From Promerops cafer (Eukaryota; Chordata; Aves; Passeriformes; Nectariniidae), in assembly GCA_013398275.1 (NCBI GenBank), contig VZSE01013367.1:890767-954766 (forward strand): 64,000 nt of DNA, written 5' to 3'. The notes below the pieces were generated by a model. That model was not told where the DNA came from. It ran no database searches and worked only from the letters and a program-made list of their open reading frames with translations. Shown one piece after another: positions 50,307 through 62,480 of the stretch. How positions within the stretch are numbered: position 1 is the first letter of the stretch; each line of letters opens with the position of its first letter. A program made the translations under genes and the position numbers.

Positions 50307-50649
50307 CTATGAACATACAGAGTCACAGACACAGACACTGAGAAAATGAACACCATCATTTCACCAGATACATTTATTAGATATCACCACATTTGCCTCA
50401 TAAGGGTCACTTTGTCCAGGACAACAGCAAGAACCTCATCTGAGCAACAGATACCATAGCCACATTATTTACAGACACAAACAAGTACAAAAGCCATGCT
50501 GCAGAGAGGAACAGACTTACAGGGAGACTGCAAGTTCTTTTGGATGGTAAGGCTGTGCATTTTGTGCAGCTGAGTATTGCTGTGGAGGATAACATGAGGC
50601 CAGAAGGAGAGGGATTCACATTGGCCAGCCCATAGCAACATCCACTTAC
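50307..50649 (-). other. IFT43: IFT43 intron (343 bases)
   Basis: A short intron with a GTAAG donor (50649-50645) and a TAG acceptor. No internal feature is recognised. Confidence 0.9.
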
Positions 50650-50725
50650 CAGAGTCTGGAAGGCAGCATATTTCATTAGATCTTTGTCCAGGTCATGGTA
50701 GGTCAGCACTCGGTTCACCTGCACA
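50650..50725 (-). CDS. IFT43: IFT43 coding exon
   Basis: This encodes VQVNRVLTYHDLDKDLMKY followed by AAFQTL, preceded by one base that completes a Ser codon split across the junction. The motif R-V-x-T-Y-x-D-L-D-x-D-L-M-K-Y is diagnostic of IFT43. The acceptor is GGCTGCAG before 50725 and the donor GTAAG after 50650. The length of 76 bases fits the flanking phases exactly (phase 2 entering, phase 0 leaving). Confidence 0.96.
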
Positions 50726-51905
50726 CTGCAGCCAGAAAGGGACAGAGAACAAGCCTGAGTCAGTGTGGAAGCACGGGTGAGGAGAAGGGTGGCATGAACA
50801 GTAGTCTGGTGACATCTTGAGTATCCACATCCCCCATGCAGACTCTTGGGATGGATATACCCAGACAGAAGCACAGCTCAGTCAGCAAACAGTCATTGAC
50901 AGATCTATGTACCAGGTTGTGCACATGCATAAAAATAGGATGTGGAACAACCATGGACTTCCTCAGAGAAACCAGCGTGCCAAAAGAAGATCCATACACT
51001 AGTTGCAAGGGCTAGTGATCCAACACTATAGAAAAGACCTATATTAATTGAATTTGCTTGTGTTTGTCCATGAAAATCACTTGTCTTTTCTATTGCAAGA
51101 AAACTGAATACAGGAGGATCAGATGGCTTTATTAAAAAAAATAGAGAGAAAAAGAAATTAATTCCAATGAGAGACACAGTAATTTTAAATTTACTACTAT
51201 AAACTGTCAATTATTTTTGTTAACAGCTATATAATTACAATAACTACTCCACATTTGTGAGAGGTATCTGTGGCCAGGAGTAAGATATCCCACCCCTCCA
51301 AATAAGGATCAACAGAAATCCCCGTCTGTGACCTTGGCAATAGGCCCAATAGAGGAAAGAAGATTTTCCTGGTATGTTTAAGACAAAACTCCGAAAAATT
51401 TCATTTCTTAAAACTTTCTGGTCTCCCTTGAGCTGACTCCAAGGCTACTGTGACAGCACCTTCAAACAACAGGATTGTACTTTGCAAATCTACTACACAC
51501 TTGAGTAAGAATGATATCCTGTGGAGGGCAAAGCAGCCTACAACCATCAAAATTAAAGTGTGTGTGACAATGCATGTGCATTGGAGACATTTGGGATTAT
51601 GCAGGCAACCTTAAATCAAGAAATTCCCTACTTTTAAGAGTTTGATTTTGCAACATCAAATACGTTATTCTAATGTAGATTTTTTATATAGAGAGAGAAT
51701 ATGCAGTTATTGTTTTGTCCATGTAATAGGAAACAAGAATTGTGCACTGTTCAGCTTGGAGCACTGCTGACACAAAACACCGCACCAAATCCGGCTGAAC
51801 AGCACTGCTGCTGACATCCGAAGAGCATGAGTAAGATGGGTTTAATTTCACTAGCCAGTTTGCACTGCTGATGAGAGCCTCAAGAGCACCTGGCAGTGCT
51901 CTTAC
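50726..51905 (-). other. IFT43: IFT43 intron (about 1.2 kb)
   Basis: Bounded by the GTAAG donor at 51905-51901 and the TGCAG acceptor at 50730-50726. It is AT-rich with no recognised repeat. Confidence 0.9.
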
Positions 51906-51978
51906 CTGGGGGGAGCTGCCACTTGCATGGCCAGATCTTCCTCCTGGACATCCTCCAAGTCAGGGATCACAGGAATGT
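51906..51978 (-). CDS. IFT43: IFT43 coding exon
   Basis: This encodes (D)IPVIPDLEDVQEEDLAMQV then AAPP, ending in two bases of the Ser codon completed by the next exon. IPxIPDLExVQEED is a hallmark of the protein. The acceptor is TTGCAG before 51978 and the donor GTAAG after 51906. The first base pair completes an Asp codon whose G is supplied by the exon at 63725. All of this is consistent with one transcript. Confidence 0.96.
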
Positions 51979-52899
51979 CTGCAACAAGAGAAAGCAGCAG
52001 CAGTAAGTGGGGAGTGTTGTGCTCTCCTCTCACTGAAGACAAAGGTTCCCTTGCTGCACAGATATGAAGCACCCTGTTTCTTATTAGAGGGAAACACAAA
52101 AGGGTTATTTAGCAATAATTAAAAATATATTGTTTAATAGTAAAACAAGGCAATAAAACTTTGAAGTCTGAGGTCACAAGAAATCTTGCAAGAGGAAAAG
52201 ATTAATCCAGGTAGGGCTCTATAGGCCATGGGCTATGCATCTGAACACTACCTTGAAGTTGAAAGAAGCCACCTGTACTAAACCTTGCTGCCTACATTGC
52301 CATCATGAACTGGCAAGAACTTGCTTGTTATGTGTTATCATTTATTCAGACACCACTCACCTAGACTCTGTTAAAAATGAAACGTGGGGCAGAAACTGAG
52401 AGAATCCACATAAAACTACATGTTGAAGGATCTGCTTTGGGGTCTCAGGCTGTGCAGAGGCCTGTGACCTTCCTCAGGAAGGAAGTGCTGGTGGTCTAGC
52501 AGATACAAGCACCAGGGAACACATATCTAGTTGTATTGTCACAAACCTTTTCATGATTTCCAGTGTCATCCTAGAATGGCTGAAGGTCACTGGGTATTCC
52601 CAGCACAAGGACAATGGCTACTCCAAATAAAAAGGATGCTAGAAACAAAAGAATTGAGGATAGGAAGAACTGAGTGTGCTTTGCATCCTGCTAAAGAAGC
52701 AAGGCCCTGCAAGCACTGCACAGTCTGTCATTTGACAAAGCACTGCAAAAAGTTAGTGCAAAAAAAAGGAGAAAGAGAAGGCAAAGTAACTAGAGGCACA
52801 AAGAACAGAGTACACCAATACAGAGCTCCTTTAAAGACTCAAGGCCACAAAGGCTCTCCAGAGAGCCCGAGCCCTCAAACCATGGAGAAGCTGGTTTGG

Positions 52900-53470
52900 C
52901 TCAGGGAAAACGTTTCACTTGCCCAGTGTGCAGGCAGAGCTGGCCCCTTCAGCACTGGAATGAGCAGCCCGCTCCCAGCTCTGCCGGCAGCGCAGCAACG
53001 CTACTGCTGGATGGCAGCAGGCAGCTGAGCCTGGCTTTGCCCCGTTCTGCAGCCCAGGCTGAGATGAATATTCAGGAGCTGGAGAGACATTCCCACCTAT
53101 GGTGCCGAGGGCTCTGGGCAGGGTCTTCCCGAGAAGCCCCTAGTCCGGCCGCCTGTCAGAGCTGCGCAGGTTCTCAGCTGCCCTCCCCTGCTGCACGTCC
53201 GCCGTGTGCCCCCGCTCGCTGGCCGGGACGCGGCCCTGGCCCAGCTGCAGCAGGGCACGGGTCAGCCGGGCCCTGGCGCGGCGGCCGTCCGGAGCTGGCC
53301 ACACAGTGGGATTTCTCGCTAATTGGTTGCCTGGCGGAACGCTGAGCGGGACAGGGGCTGTCACGAGCGCGGCCGCGGCAGGAGGAGTGACAGCTTGGCC
53401 GGCCTCAGCAGAGCTGTGCCTCCTAGCTCCCCAGCCGCCCAGGGAGCAGGGGCCTGCGAACAGGTTCTCC
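52900..53470. promoter_or_regulatory. CpG-rich island inside the IFT43 intron
   Basis: CpG and GC content rise sharply here and peak at about 53140-53400 (for example CACGAGCGCGGCCGCGGCAG near 53362). The flanks are AT-rich. It overlaps the left copy of an inverted duplication. The island could be an internal promoter, a GC-rich interspersed repeat, or an imported GC-rich fragment. Long open frames cross it on both strands (52896-53345 plus, 53140-53496 minus), as expected from GC content. One begins with a CxxC-like CPVCRQSW, but I recognise no domain. Confidence 0.55.
53073..53266 (+). repeat. Inverted duplication, copy A
   Basis: From CAGGAGCTGGAGAGACATTC to the segment ending GGGCACGGGTCAGC, this 194-base stretch matches the reverse complement of 55991-56157. 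The first half is almost identical (for example CCCACCTATGGTGCCGAGGG and GAGAAGCCCCTAGTCC in both). Copy A carries an extra CpG-rich stretch of about 27 bases that copy B lacks. Confidence 0.9.
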
Positions 53471-55990
53471 AACTGCAGCAAACTTCCCAAAGACATTTAA
53501 AGGGCAACCGCAGCAACAGCCCCTAGGCTGTCCCTAAGACAGAGGAGGCAAGTGCAAAGAATGTCTCACCTGTGCATTGCTGGGCATTTGGGGCAGATCT
53601 CCTCACCTCTGCTTGTGAGAAAAATACCTGGTAGAAGCTGCTATCCTGCTGGCTCTTCCTGCAGAGGATCCCAGCTCTTGGTAAAACTTGTAGCAAAATG
53701 TACTTATGGGACAAAAGCATCTCCAGGGACAGACAAACCAACATGTGGAGGCAGCTGGTAAAGTCTGCTCAGGGATAATGTGGGATAAAGTCCCTGTATA
53801 TAAGCAACAAGGACCAAGGAGGGAACAGACTGGTGAGACTGGTCCAAGGCAGGGTATGAAGCTCTGTGCAAAGGTGCCCTGTTAAGTCCAGGAAAATGAG
53901 CATGCAAATGAGAAACCATTTAACCTCTCCTGAACTAATTTATCCTTTTATGACGAGACTATGAATGTTTCTCAGCAAACACAAGTAAATTAAAAACTAC
54001 CTGGGAACAGAGCTGTTTTCACCCACAGAGCAGAAGGTCAGATCCTTATCCACTTTTGACAGGAGAAATGTAAAAGGTGTTTGCAGGGAACTGAATTTCT
54101 TCACTCAGGGCTCATTTTGGCAGCTATTTAAGGCACCTACTCTTCCCAGTTCTCTTTTGTTTTTGTTGATCTCTTTTTATGCTAGAAAAAGTTGTAAACT
54201 TAGGGCCTTGATCAGTGATGTCCCCTCCATTTTGCAGGTTCACAAAGACACCTGCTGATTTTATCTCATTGCCAGTGAATTGCAGGGAGAGATTTCTAAA
54301 CCCCTTGCAGAGCATGACCTCCACTATGTATTAGCAAAATTCAGGCGATTACTTAGAAATTCTTTCCAAAAGAAATTCAAAGCTCCAATATTTTATAGAC
54401 ACTTTGAAAATATTTCAGACAGAAGAGCTGGAAAAGCTCTGGGGGCCCCTGCCAGCCCCTCCAACAAAGGCCAGTGCATGCTTGTTCTTACTGCAAAGGG
54501 CAGATGCCTTGCCCATTTCGAGGCAGAAGCAATGCCCTTTAGGACTGTGAGACTGACAGGAAACAGTATAGAAATGTCTCAAATTTTAAGAAAATCTCAG
54601 GCCCCTGGGCTAACTGCTATCAGGGGCAAATAATTCCTGAAATAGTTGGGTCTTTATTTCACTTGTTACTCACAATTACTCTTCCCTCTGCCAATTCCCA
54701 TGGTGCCACTTCTGCACAATCCCTCTCCCTTCTCTCTGTACAGTTTGCAAAGTGTCTCAGTTCTCACGTATCACCAAGGACCCAACCTTACCCCCAGTCA
54801 TTCTCCAGCCATTTAACTGTTTTCTTCTTGAGACTCACATCTTTTTTTCCTATAAGCTCTGGTACACAGCTAAGTTGTGGCACAGTGTCAGCTGCAGGGG
54901 GAATAGCACAGCACAGGCTATTGAGCTGCAGGAGAGTAGGCATATGCTCTACTTTTGATATTTCCACTAGGTGCAGGGAGGCTTTACATGTAACATTAGT
55001 AGATGCAGAAATGTTCATAGGACCCTGTCCTCCCCAATCTCGCACTGCATCTGCTTCCAACAACAAAGTTGCATGACAAACCCCCACTCTGTGTGCTTTG
55101 CTCTGTGACCCACATTTTTCCTCTCCTGTTCAATGTGGGGGTTTCAGATCATTTGCCATAAACGTGTGTTTCTGGTGCAGAACCTTGACACATACTTTAC
55201 TAGCAAGGCTCTCATGCCCATGTAGGCAAACCTTAGAAATGACTGCAAAAAAGGCCACACTTCCACAGATACCAGGTCACTGCAATGTAGTGAACAATGA
55301 AGTGAACAAATGGCCTGTGCAAAGATGAGTGATCACCAAATTCTATATGACAAATTCAAACTCCCCTCCACTTCCTCCCAGATAGTTGTGAACAAAGAAT
55401 GAAATCAAAATGAGCATACTCATATGGAAGTTATGGTGGGGCAGGAAATACCAGTACAAAATGTTGGCTAATTGGGGAGTAAAGTCATTGCACAAAGCTG
55501 GTTGTCCCAGAAAATCTAAGTCCCAGCATATAATTAAAAATCATATTTTATCTCAATGGCTGAACTTACCTAGGTCTTACACAAAAAGAGCTTCATGACT
55601 AAGTTATGGCAAGGCACCAATGACAAAAGACAGCAGTGTGTGAATGGGAGGAGGAGAAGACTGAAGGGAAAGAGTGAAGGGAACCCATGCTACATGCAGG
55701 CACTCAAACAATAAGCAAGGAACAGCAGCTTTTCAAGTCATACAGAAAGGAGGGCTTTATGTGTTCATATTAAAGTATATGTACTAACCATCACCTCTTT
55801 TACCTCTTAGCAAACAACTTACTGACAGGCAAAGAAGACAACCACAGAAAGCAACGAGCAGGAAATGGGAGAACCTGTACCAATCGAATACCCAGCTGCT
55901 CATGAAAGGTGGTAAATTGCACTTCTCCTCCCAAGCAGGGCTGATTTTTGTTTTAGTAGCAACACCTGCAGGTTGGGTCTCTTAAAACCA

Positions 55991-56056
55991 GCTGACCCGT
56001 GCCCTGCTGCAGCTGGGCCAGGGCTGTGTCAGATGTGCAGCAGGGCACGGGTCAGC
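55991..56056. repeat. Perfect 21-bp inverted repeat with 24-nt loop
   Basis: The left arm 55991-56011 (GCTGACCCGTGCCCTGCTGC plus A) is exactly complementary to the right arm 56036-56056. The loop is 56012-56035. The arms are 15 G/C of 21, so the hairpin would be very stable in single-stranded DNA or RNA. Confidence 0.95.
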
Positions 56057-56157
56057 CGAGAACCTGCGCGGCTCTGACAGGCACTGGACTAGGGGCTTCT
56101 CGGGGAGACCCTGCCCAGAGCCCTCGGCACCATAGGTGGGAATGTCTCCAGCTCCTG
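55991..56157 (-). repeat. Inverted duplication, copy B
   Basis: This is the reverse-complement partner of 53073-53266, about 2.7 kb away in the same intron. Outside the aligned part the flanks differ, so this is a discrete duplicated segment. Its left end consists of the perfect hairpin at 55991-56056. Confidence 0.9.
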
Positions 56158-58439
56158 TAAACTCCCAGTAAGATCTGGTCCTTGCCCCAAAGAACTAAGT
56201 CGTCTGCCAGACACAAGATGGCACATAAATAGGGACAGATAGAATCTCTTCCAGGGACAGGCAGAACCTCTGCCAGGTCAGGCAATAAATCACTAGCAAA
56301 GCTGCATCTAGAAACCAAGTTCCAGTTCAGGCCTGCAGTTAGTCAGAGTGTGGTTGCTGCTTACTCCCTAAGCTGCTTTAAGAATACCCTGAGCCCCCAT
56401 CCTGGCACCCATAAACAAAGAAGACTCCATCACACACAGTCTGATCCACTTTCCACAACTGGGTCAGTGTTTCAAAGGCCAGTTCAGAATGGACACTCCT
56501 GTGGTGGGTACTGTGCTGCCCTCCCTGTGCACACACCACCATATCCAGAGAACATAAAGAGGGTAGTGGCTTCTGGAGCTGGCAGTCTCCTACCACCAAG
56601 AAGGTATAAAAATGAAACTAACTTTATTTTATGTTGCTTGCTCAATAAAATGTAAAACTGAAATAATTACAATATCTCTGCTGCTGCAAAACTTTGTTTT
56701 ACTGAATGCTGTTACCTTCTGCATCACGTTTGGGGAATTTTAAACAGGCAAATGGAAGGTCTGATTGAAGATGAAGTTAAGTGAAAGAAATTGGTCTCAT
56801 TTAGCACATGACAGGATTCATCTGTGTTCCCAAGTCCACTGAGGTAGCATCATGGGCGTTTCATATTCATGAGCTGCTGCGACACTGTGTCCCCTCATTT
56901 ACAAAGCACCGTGTTCAGCAAATTCTGTCCCTGTGGACACTCTGTGCATTTCATGGTCTTGTCAGAGAGACATCAAACACTTCAGTAACCAAATACCAGA
57001 AAATGGCTTTAATTAGCGCATCTCAATGCAATAAATAATTTTTCTCTCTAAGTGGAAAAATAGAGAATTCAAAAAAAAAAAGGAAGTAAAAAAGTGGAAA
57101 GCAACAGGCAAAAAAAATAGTCAAAAAACCGTAAAGAGCAAGGGACACAGCTTCTGCTGAACACACAAACAAGCTTGAAGCCTCTTGGAAGATTTCTCAG
57201 GAGAGCAGCAGGCAAATGGAGAGAATAAAGAACACTTCTTTGGATGCTTGGACATTAATTTCATAGGGATGTCTTTCCCTGACTGAAATTGCCCTACTAG
57301 TGGGCCAACATGGAGCAGCATACCTGCCTGATCAACCAGCAGGGAGATGAAAACAGTGGAGTGAAAAGCAGACAGTAGCACAGCTACCAGGGCACTGTCT
57401 CAAAAGCTGAGGTAAGCAGAAGATAACCTGAGAGCCCCATGTCCCAAAGCCCCCTTCTGAGAAGAGGATGGTAACAGCACAACCTGGCCAAGCTGATGGG
57501 AAAAGTCACCCTGTGAGCGGGTGCCAGAGGAGTCACAGGAACTAGGGAAGGTAATACAGCTGACCCTACAGCCTTGCGTTAAAAGGTTGTACATTTGCCT
57601 TGCATAATATTGCATCTCAGCTAGATGGATGACTGGCTGGGGGGTCGGGTGGTCTGGGAGACATTCTACTTGCTTCAGTAGTGTAGTGCTTTCACACACT
57701 GCTTGGTGTGGCATGGCTTCTTCTGCACCTGACAGCTTGCAGGGGACAGGCATCAGGCATTTCTGCTGCTTCCCAAGGCTGCTGCTGACACAAAGGCTCT
57801 GCCCAGTTTCAGTCATTTGAAGTGTGAGGAGAGGCACAGAACAGCCCTGTCAGATGAGTCGCTGGGCTCAGTGCAGGGCTTCACAAGCAGTAGTGCATGG
57901 CTTGTACTTATGCAAGAAGTAGAAGCAGACTCTGACAGCTTTGAAGGTGAGGTATCTCTTAATGCATAGGTTTGTTCTTCAGCAGCAGAAGACAGGAGAG
58001 ACTGGAAGCCAGGCCCAGAACCTGATATCCACAATGCTCCTGAGGTTATCATCATTTAGAGTGGTAACACAGCTCCTAGTCTTACCAACAGCCCCCTGAC
58101 AGAGCGCTACGCCTGCCCTCCTTTCCAGTAACATGTGTTTTCCTCTTTTCAAAGGCTGTTCCCTGTTCCTTTGCACTACTCCCCTGCTAAAGCATACTCA
58201 GAAGGTAGTGGGGCATCAGATGAGAAGGCACGAGGTGTCCTGAGAGGGTCTAGTGAACTCAGAAACACAAAACCCTCTTCAACAACGCTGGAGATAAGGG
58301 ACTTTGCATTAGAGCATTGCTGGGGCAGGGAAAGCAGCTTCTCAGGATGCTCCTGTGGAAGTATGTTCAGGAACAGGCATGCCTGATTCTATTTCATCCT
58401 CTTCATGTTACACTGGAAAAACAAGACAAACTACATTTC

Positions 58440-58990
58440 TTTTATGCTAAATCCTTAGGTTTTTTATTTTTTCTTATATATATTTATTAAAAAATGCCTC
58501 TTTGATCGGCAGCACCCATGACACCTCCACATCCAGCGACTCCTCAGAAGCCTCCCTCCCTCCACACAAGGCCACCGCTGCTGACAGCCAGACGGGTTTG
58601 ATCAGAGCCACTCAGAATCGGATTTTCATAAGACAGATGAGGAATCTTACTGCTGCTTTCTCTCATATCAGATGAGAAACTGAGGAGGAGGGGGGACGGG
58701 TCCTGAGGGAACGAAACTACAATCAAGGGCTACGCGGTTCTCTCTCTGTCCCTCCACTGCTGCAATTTTCAAAGGAGTTTGCCTCAGGCAGTTTTAAATG
58801 ATGGTGTCTCAATTCTGTAATCATCTTTCAAGAGCTTTTTCTTAAAGGGTATTTTAGGTAAACCTAGTCCGTCAAATACATTTATGGACTCAGCAATCAC
58901 AGACCCAATATGACTGTGTATCAACCACAATGCAGAATTTAGCAACAGAAGATGCTTCCCCAGACTGTCATTTTCAGCCCTCAACAAGCT
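58440..58990. promoter_or_regulatory. Candidate conserved regulatory element
   Basis: This block in the IFT43 intron is motif-dense: TTTGATCGGCAGCACCCATG near 58501, CAGACGGGTTTGATCAGAGCC near 58591, GAATCGGATTTTCATAAGAC near 58615, CTACGCGGTTC near 58730, CTGTAATCATC near 58815, and GTCCGTCAAATACATTTATGG near 58868. Isolated CpGs preserved within AT-rich sequence suggest constraint. It is called from composition only. Confidence 0.4.
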
Positions 58991-61729
58991 GTGTGTGCTC
59001 CCCTGTAATTAAGGAGCCCACTGCCCCTTGGCCAGTGGTCTGCTGCTTCAAATAGAACCTCAGACAGTCTCTCGGGACATACTCTCTGCTCTCCCCTGCC
59101 CACTGTGGCTCTCAAGAGAGAGCTTTCCTTCAGCACCAGAGGCTCTAGATCACAATGCCAGCAATTATTGGAGGAGTTCAAACTGGCCTGGACCAACAGT
59201 TCAGTGGAAACCATCAGGTTGGGCTGAGTCTGCCCTTCAGTGACCTTGCACAGAGACTCAGAGTAGTGCATTGGGTGGGGGAGCAGCAAAGGAGACAGCT
59301 GTGGTGTGCTGACAGAGCCACACACAAAGTGACAATGCAGAGTTCCAGAGACCCAACAACCACTGACACTCTCTGCCCCAAATCCTTCTATTCAGCCCAT
59401 TCATACCACTTCCAAAACAGCATGTCTTTCACTCTGTCTCCATTTCACTGATGTTCAGAAGTTTTCATCCATTTAGCTCTCCCCAAATCACTCCAACACT
59501 GCCTTCTGAGCCTATGAAGTAGCCACTGGCCATATCCCTGACTATTCCTGCAAATTCTGCCCTGTCTTACCTGCATGCTCAGCCACTACAGCTGTCCTTG
59601 CAGCTCAGCGTCTCAGTGGCCTCTGGAGTCCACCAGCACTTGGTGTGCTCTGTAGAAACAGCAGCTCACCAGGGAAGCAACTGGCAAACTTGATCAGGCA
59701 TGACAGAGCCAACAATAACCCTCACTGTGCTCTATTCTGAGCTCTGCTTGGAGCAATGTCATCATTTGTGTATATTTGCATGCAGCTCAAGAAGTGTTGG
59801 ATATTTAATGGCTGTGAATTACAGATCTCCCACCTGACAGATATCACTGCCCAGAAGGACTGGGGACCATGGCATCTGCCCACTTCCCCTCTGTTGTTCT
59901 AAGTCTGGACTCTCATCCTGTTCAAATGCAAAGGAGCTGCTGGCACATGCCAGAAGGGTAAGAAGTCCTTTTAGAGGTTTGACATTGCATAGAGAGGTCT
60001 AATCATCAGCTCTGCTTCCTTGAGGAGGCTTCCCAGCAGGCAGGAAGGGGTTTTGCCTTGAGGGCACAGATCCAGTGACTGTCTCCTGGCAGCTTTCCTC
60101 ACCTGCAGGTCAGGTTCCAATTGTCTACGTAGCACAGTCAGGCTTTCATTTCAATCAGCTGCCTCATTCACACACACTATCTGCTTTAAAATAACAAGCT
60201 GTTGTTCCTGCAGACAGAAAATCACACATCACTTCCCAGTCTTCCAAGAAAAGCCCTTTTCTAGGAGCTATGCATCCCAAGAGTAACAGAGAGAAAGCAG
60301 AAAGGGACTTCTGATGATGGGGCAATAGTTTGTGTGGGAATAGCTGGGAAAGGAATAACAACTTCAGCTAATAAGTTCCCATAAAGTGCTGAGGAGAAAA
60401 ATCCAAGGGCAAAGTAGTAAGGAGAAAGACATCAGGGGGAATACAACACAGCAGTGCAGAACTGGTGGACAAGAAAGGAACAACAAAGAAACTTCTAGCC
60501 AAAGGACAAATCAGATTGCTGAGGTGGGAGAGGAATGTTAGCATTTCTTGCCCTGACAGGAAAGAGCCCTATCTAGCTCTGTGCCAGAAAGAGACACACG
60601 AGCAGAGTAAAGCCCTCTATGCCCTGCTGGAGAAAGGAGCAAAGGGAGGATAAAGCCCTTCAACTTCAGCTTGGTTGACCCATCTTCCCTCCCACCTCAT
60701 GACAAAGGATAGTCTGCACGTGGCAAAAGCTCTTGGCTGCTACAGAAAAGGAAGCAGTGTGCTGCAGATAGCACCTTTTAGATTCCACAGAGAGTCTCAC
60801 ATCTCCCATCTCATGCAGTTTCCCTGCCATGCAGAGCTCAGTCACTGCTGCTCATTTTCCCTGTTGACATGGACAGAAAATTGAGCAATTACCCTCAAAC
60901 TCCTCTCTCTCAGATTGCACAGATTGCTACATACAAAGCATTAAGCCCCCAATTGCCCCCTGGCCAAAAGTGACTTAACTAGGCCTGTCCTTTAGGAATT
61001 AAACACTTTTGTGTTGCTTGTGAAGGTTTATTATTCCTCAAGTGTGATGCATTAAATCCTGCTAAAGCAGATTTCTCACCATGCAGAGGACCTGGTCCCC
61101 CAGGACAAGGTCCAGTGCGCACGTACCCACTTCCAGAGGCGTCATCCATTTGCTGTGCCTGAGTTCGCACGAGTACCAGCATGTGTTCAGGAGGGTGGGC
61201 ACTAAGATCACTGTGGGTGCTGTAGGAAACCAACCTAGCTATCAGTTAGATAATCAAGAGCTACTTTTGCACTTTTTCAGAACTGTCTTCCACCTTCTGG
61301 GTTTTCCTGTGCAACTGTAATGAATGGCTGAAACTGCATATCATTCCATGCATGTCCCTGTCTGGTCCACCCACTTACCACCTCCCATACTGTTTCAGTC
61401 ATTTCACACAGCCTGAGAAGTGTCCGTCCTTCTCCCCCAAACTCCCACACAGATAAGGAATCAGATGCTATTTCATACACAGGCCAGGAGCAGTGAAAGA
61501 ATTCTACTTTTATTTCTGAAACTACAAGGCCTATCAAGCCCAAAAGCTTCCACTTGGCTGTACAAACTTCGCTCCACTCTCCACCTGCCAAACTGGGCTC
61601 TCTACAGCCCCCATACTTTTTAAACACATTCTCATATGGACTCCAAACTCGGAGCTTCTGCTTGTTAGTGATGTATAAACGATCACAACTGAGCACATTT
61701 CAAATTCACAAGAACACCTTTTTAAGGGC

Positions 61730-62480
61730 ATATAGTTTTGTCCTTCATTCTTCTAATGAAAAGGTTGGATGGGGGACAACCAATGTTAATGGAATGGTAC
61801 AGCTCAGCTTTCTAATAGGTTAAAGGAAGGCGATCCAAATGTATTGGTTGACAGCAGCAATCATTACGCAACCGCGCCTGTTCATATTAAGGTATACAAG
61901 CTAAGACATTATGCAGCACAAAATAACCGTGACCCATCCTTGGGGATCCATACACCAATGTCTTGATTTTTGTTTGTTTAGAATCTGAGCCTCACTGTTA
62001 CAGTAAAGGACACAAACTCAAGTGCAGTTCTAGGCAAAGGGGAGGCTGATACAGCTCAATTTACTGCGCAGCCACAGCCACTGCATGCTACTCCCTGCCT
62101 TCTACACTAGGCAGTGATTTGTATCTCTCTGCTTATTCAAAAATGTCATTTTATTTATTTTCTGGAGTTTGTTTATATGTCACTTTTCTTCGCTCCAGTT
62201 GCTGAGCCCACATGGAAAATTCCTCTCCCAAAACAGTTTGCCTAATCTCCCTGTTGAAATAGGACCACAATCATGCAATGCACCATCCATTTAGAGATTT
62301 TCTGTATGCAAATTAGACCCACAACCCAGCGTATTTGTACCAGAAACTGCATAGGTAGGAACCATACTATATCCTTCTCCGAATGCATAGATTTAATCCA
62401 AAGCCAAATGCCAGTTTGCAAACAATCCAAATTCAACTGCTAACCACAGGTTAGGCAGAGATAAATAAGTGAAGTCTATT
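61730..62480. promoter_or_regulatory. Candidate conserved regulatory element
   Basis: The core at 61771-61900 has paired CCAAT-type boxes (GACAACCAATGTTAATGG; the inverse ATTGGTTGACAG), GGCGATCCAAATG, and the CpG-bearing ATTACGCAACCGCGCCTGTTC followed by ATATTAAGG. Further motifs run to about 62480 (GCAAATTAGACCC near 62308). It lies about 1.3 kb downstream of an IFT43 exon. It reads like a constrained enhancer; conservation was not tested. Confidence 0.45.

Noticed and set aside
52531..53345. Overlapping frames with a CPVCRQSW motif suggesting a zinc-binding protein
   Set aside because: A single CxxC, no second pair of ligands at a sensible spacing, and the rest is GC-driven Ala/Arg/Pro sequence in a CpG island. 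Kept only as a feature of the island.
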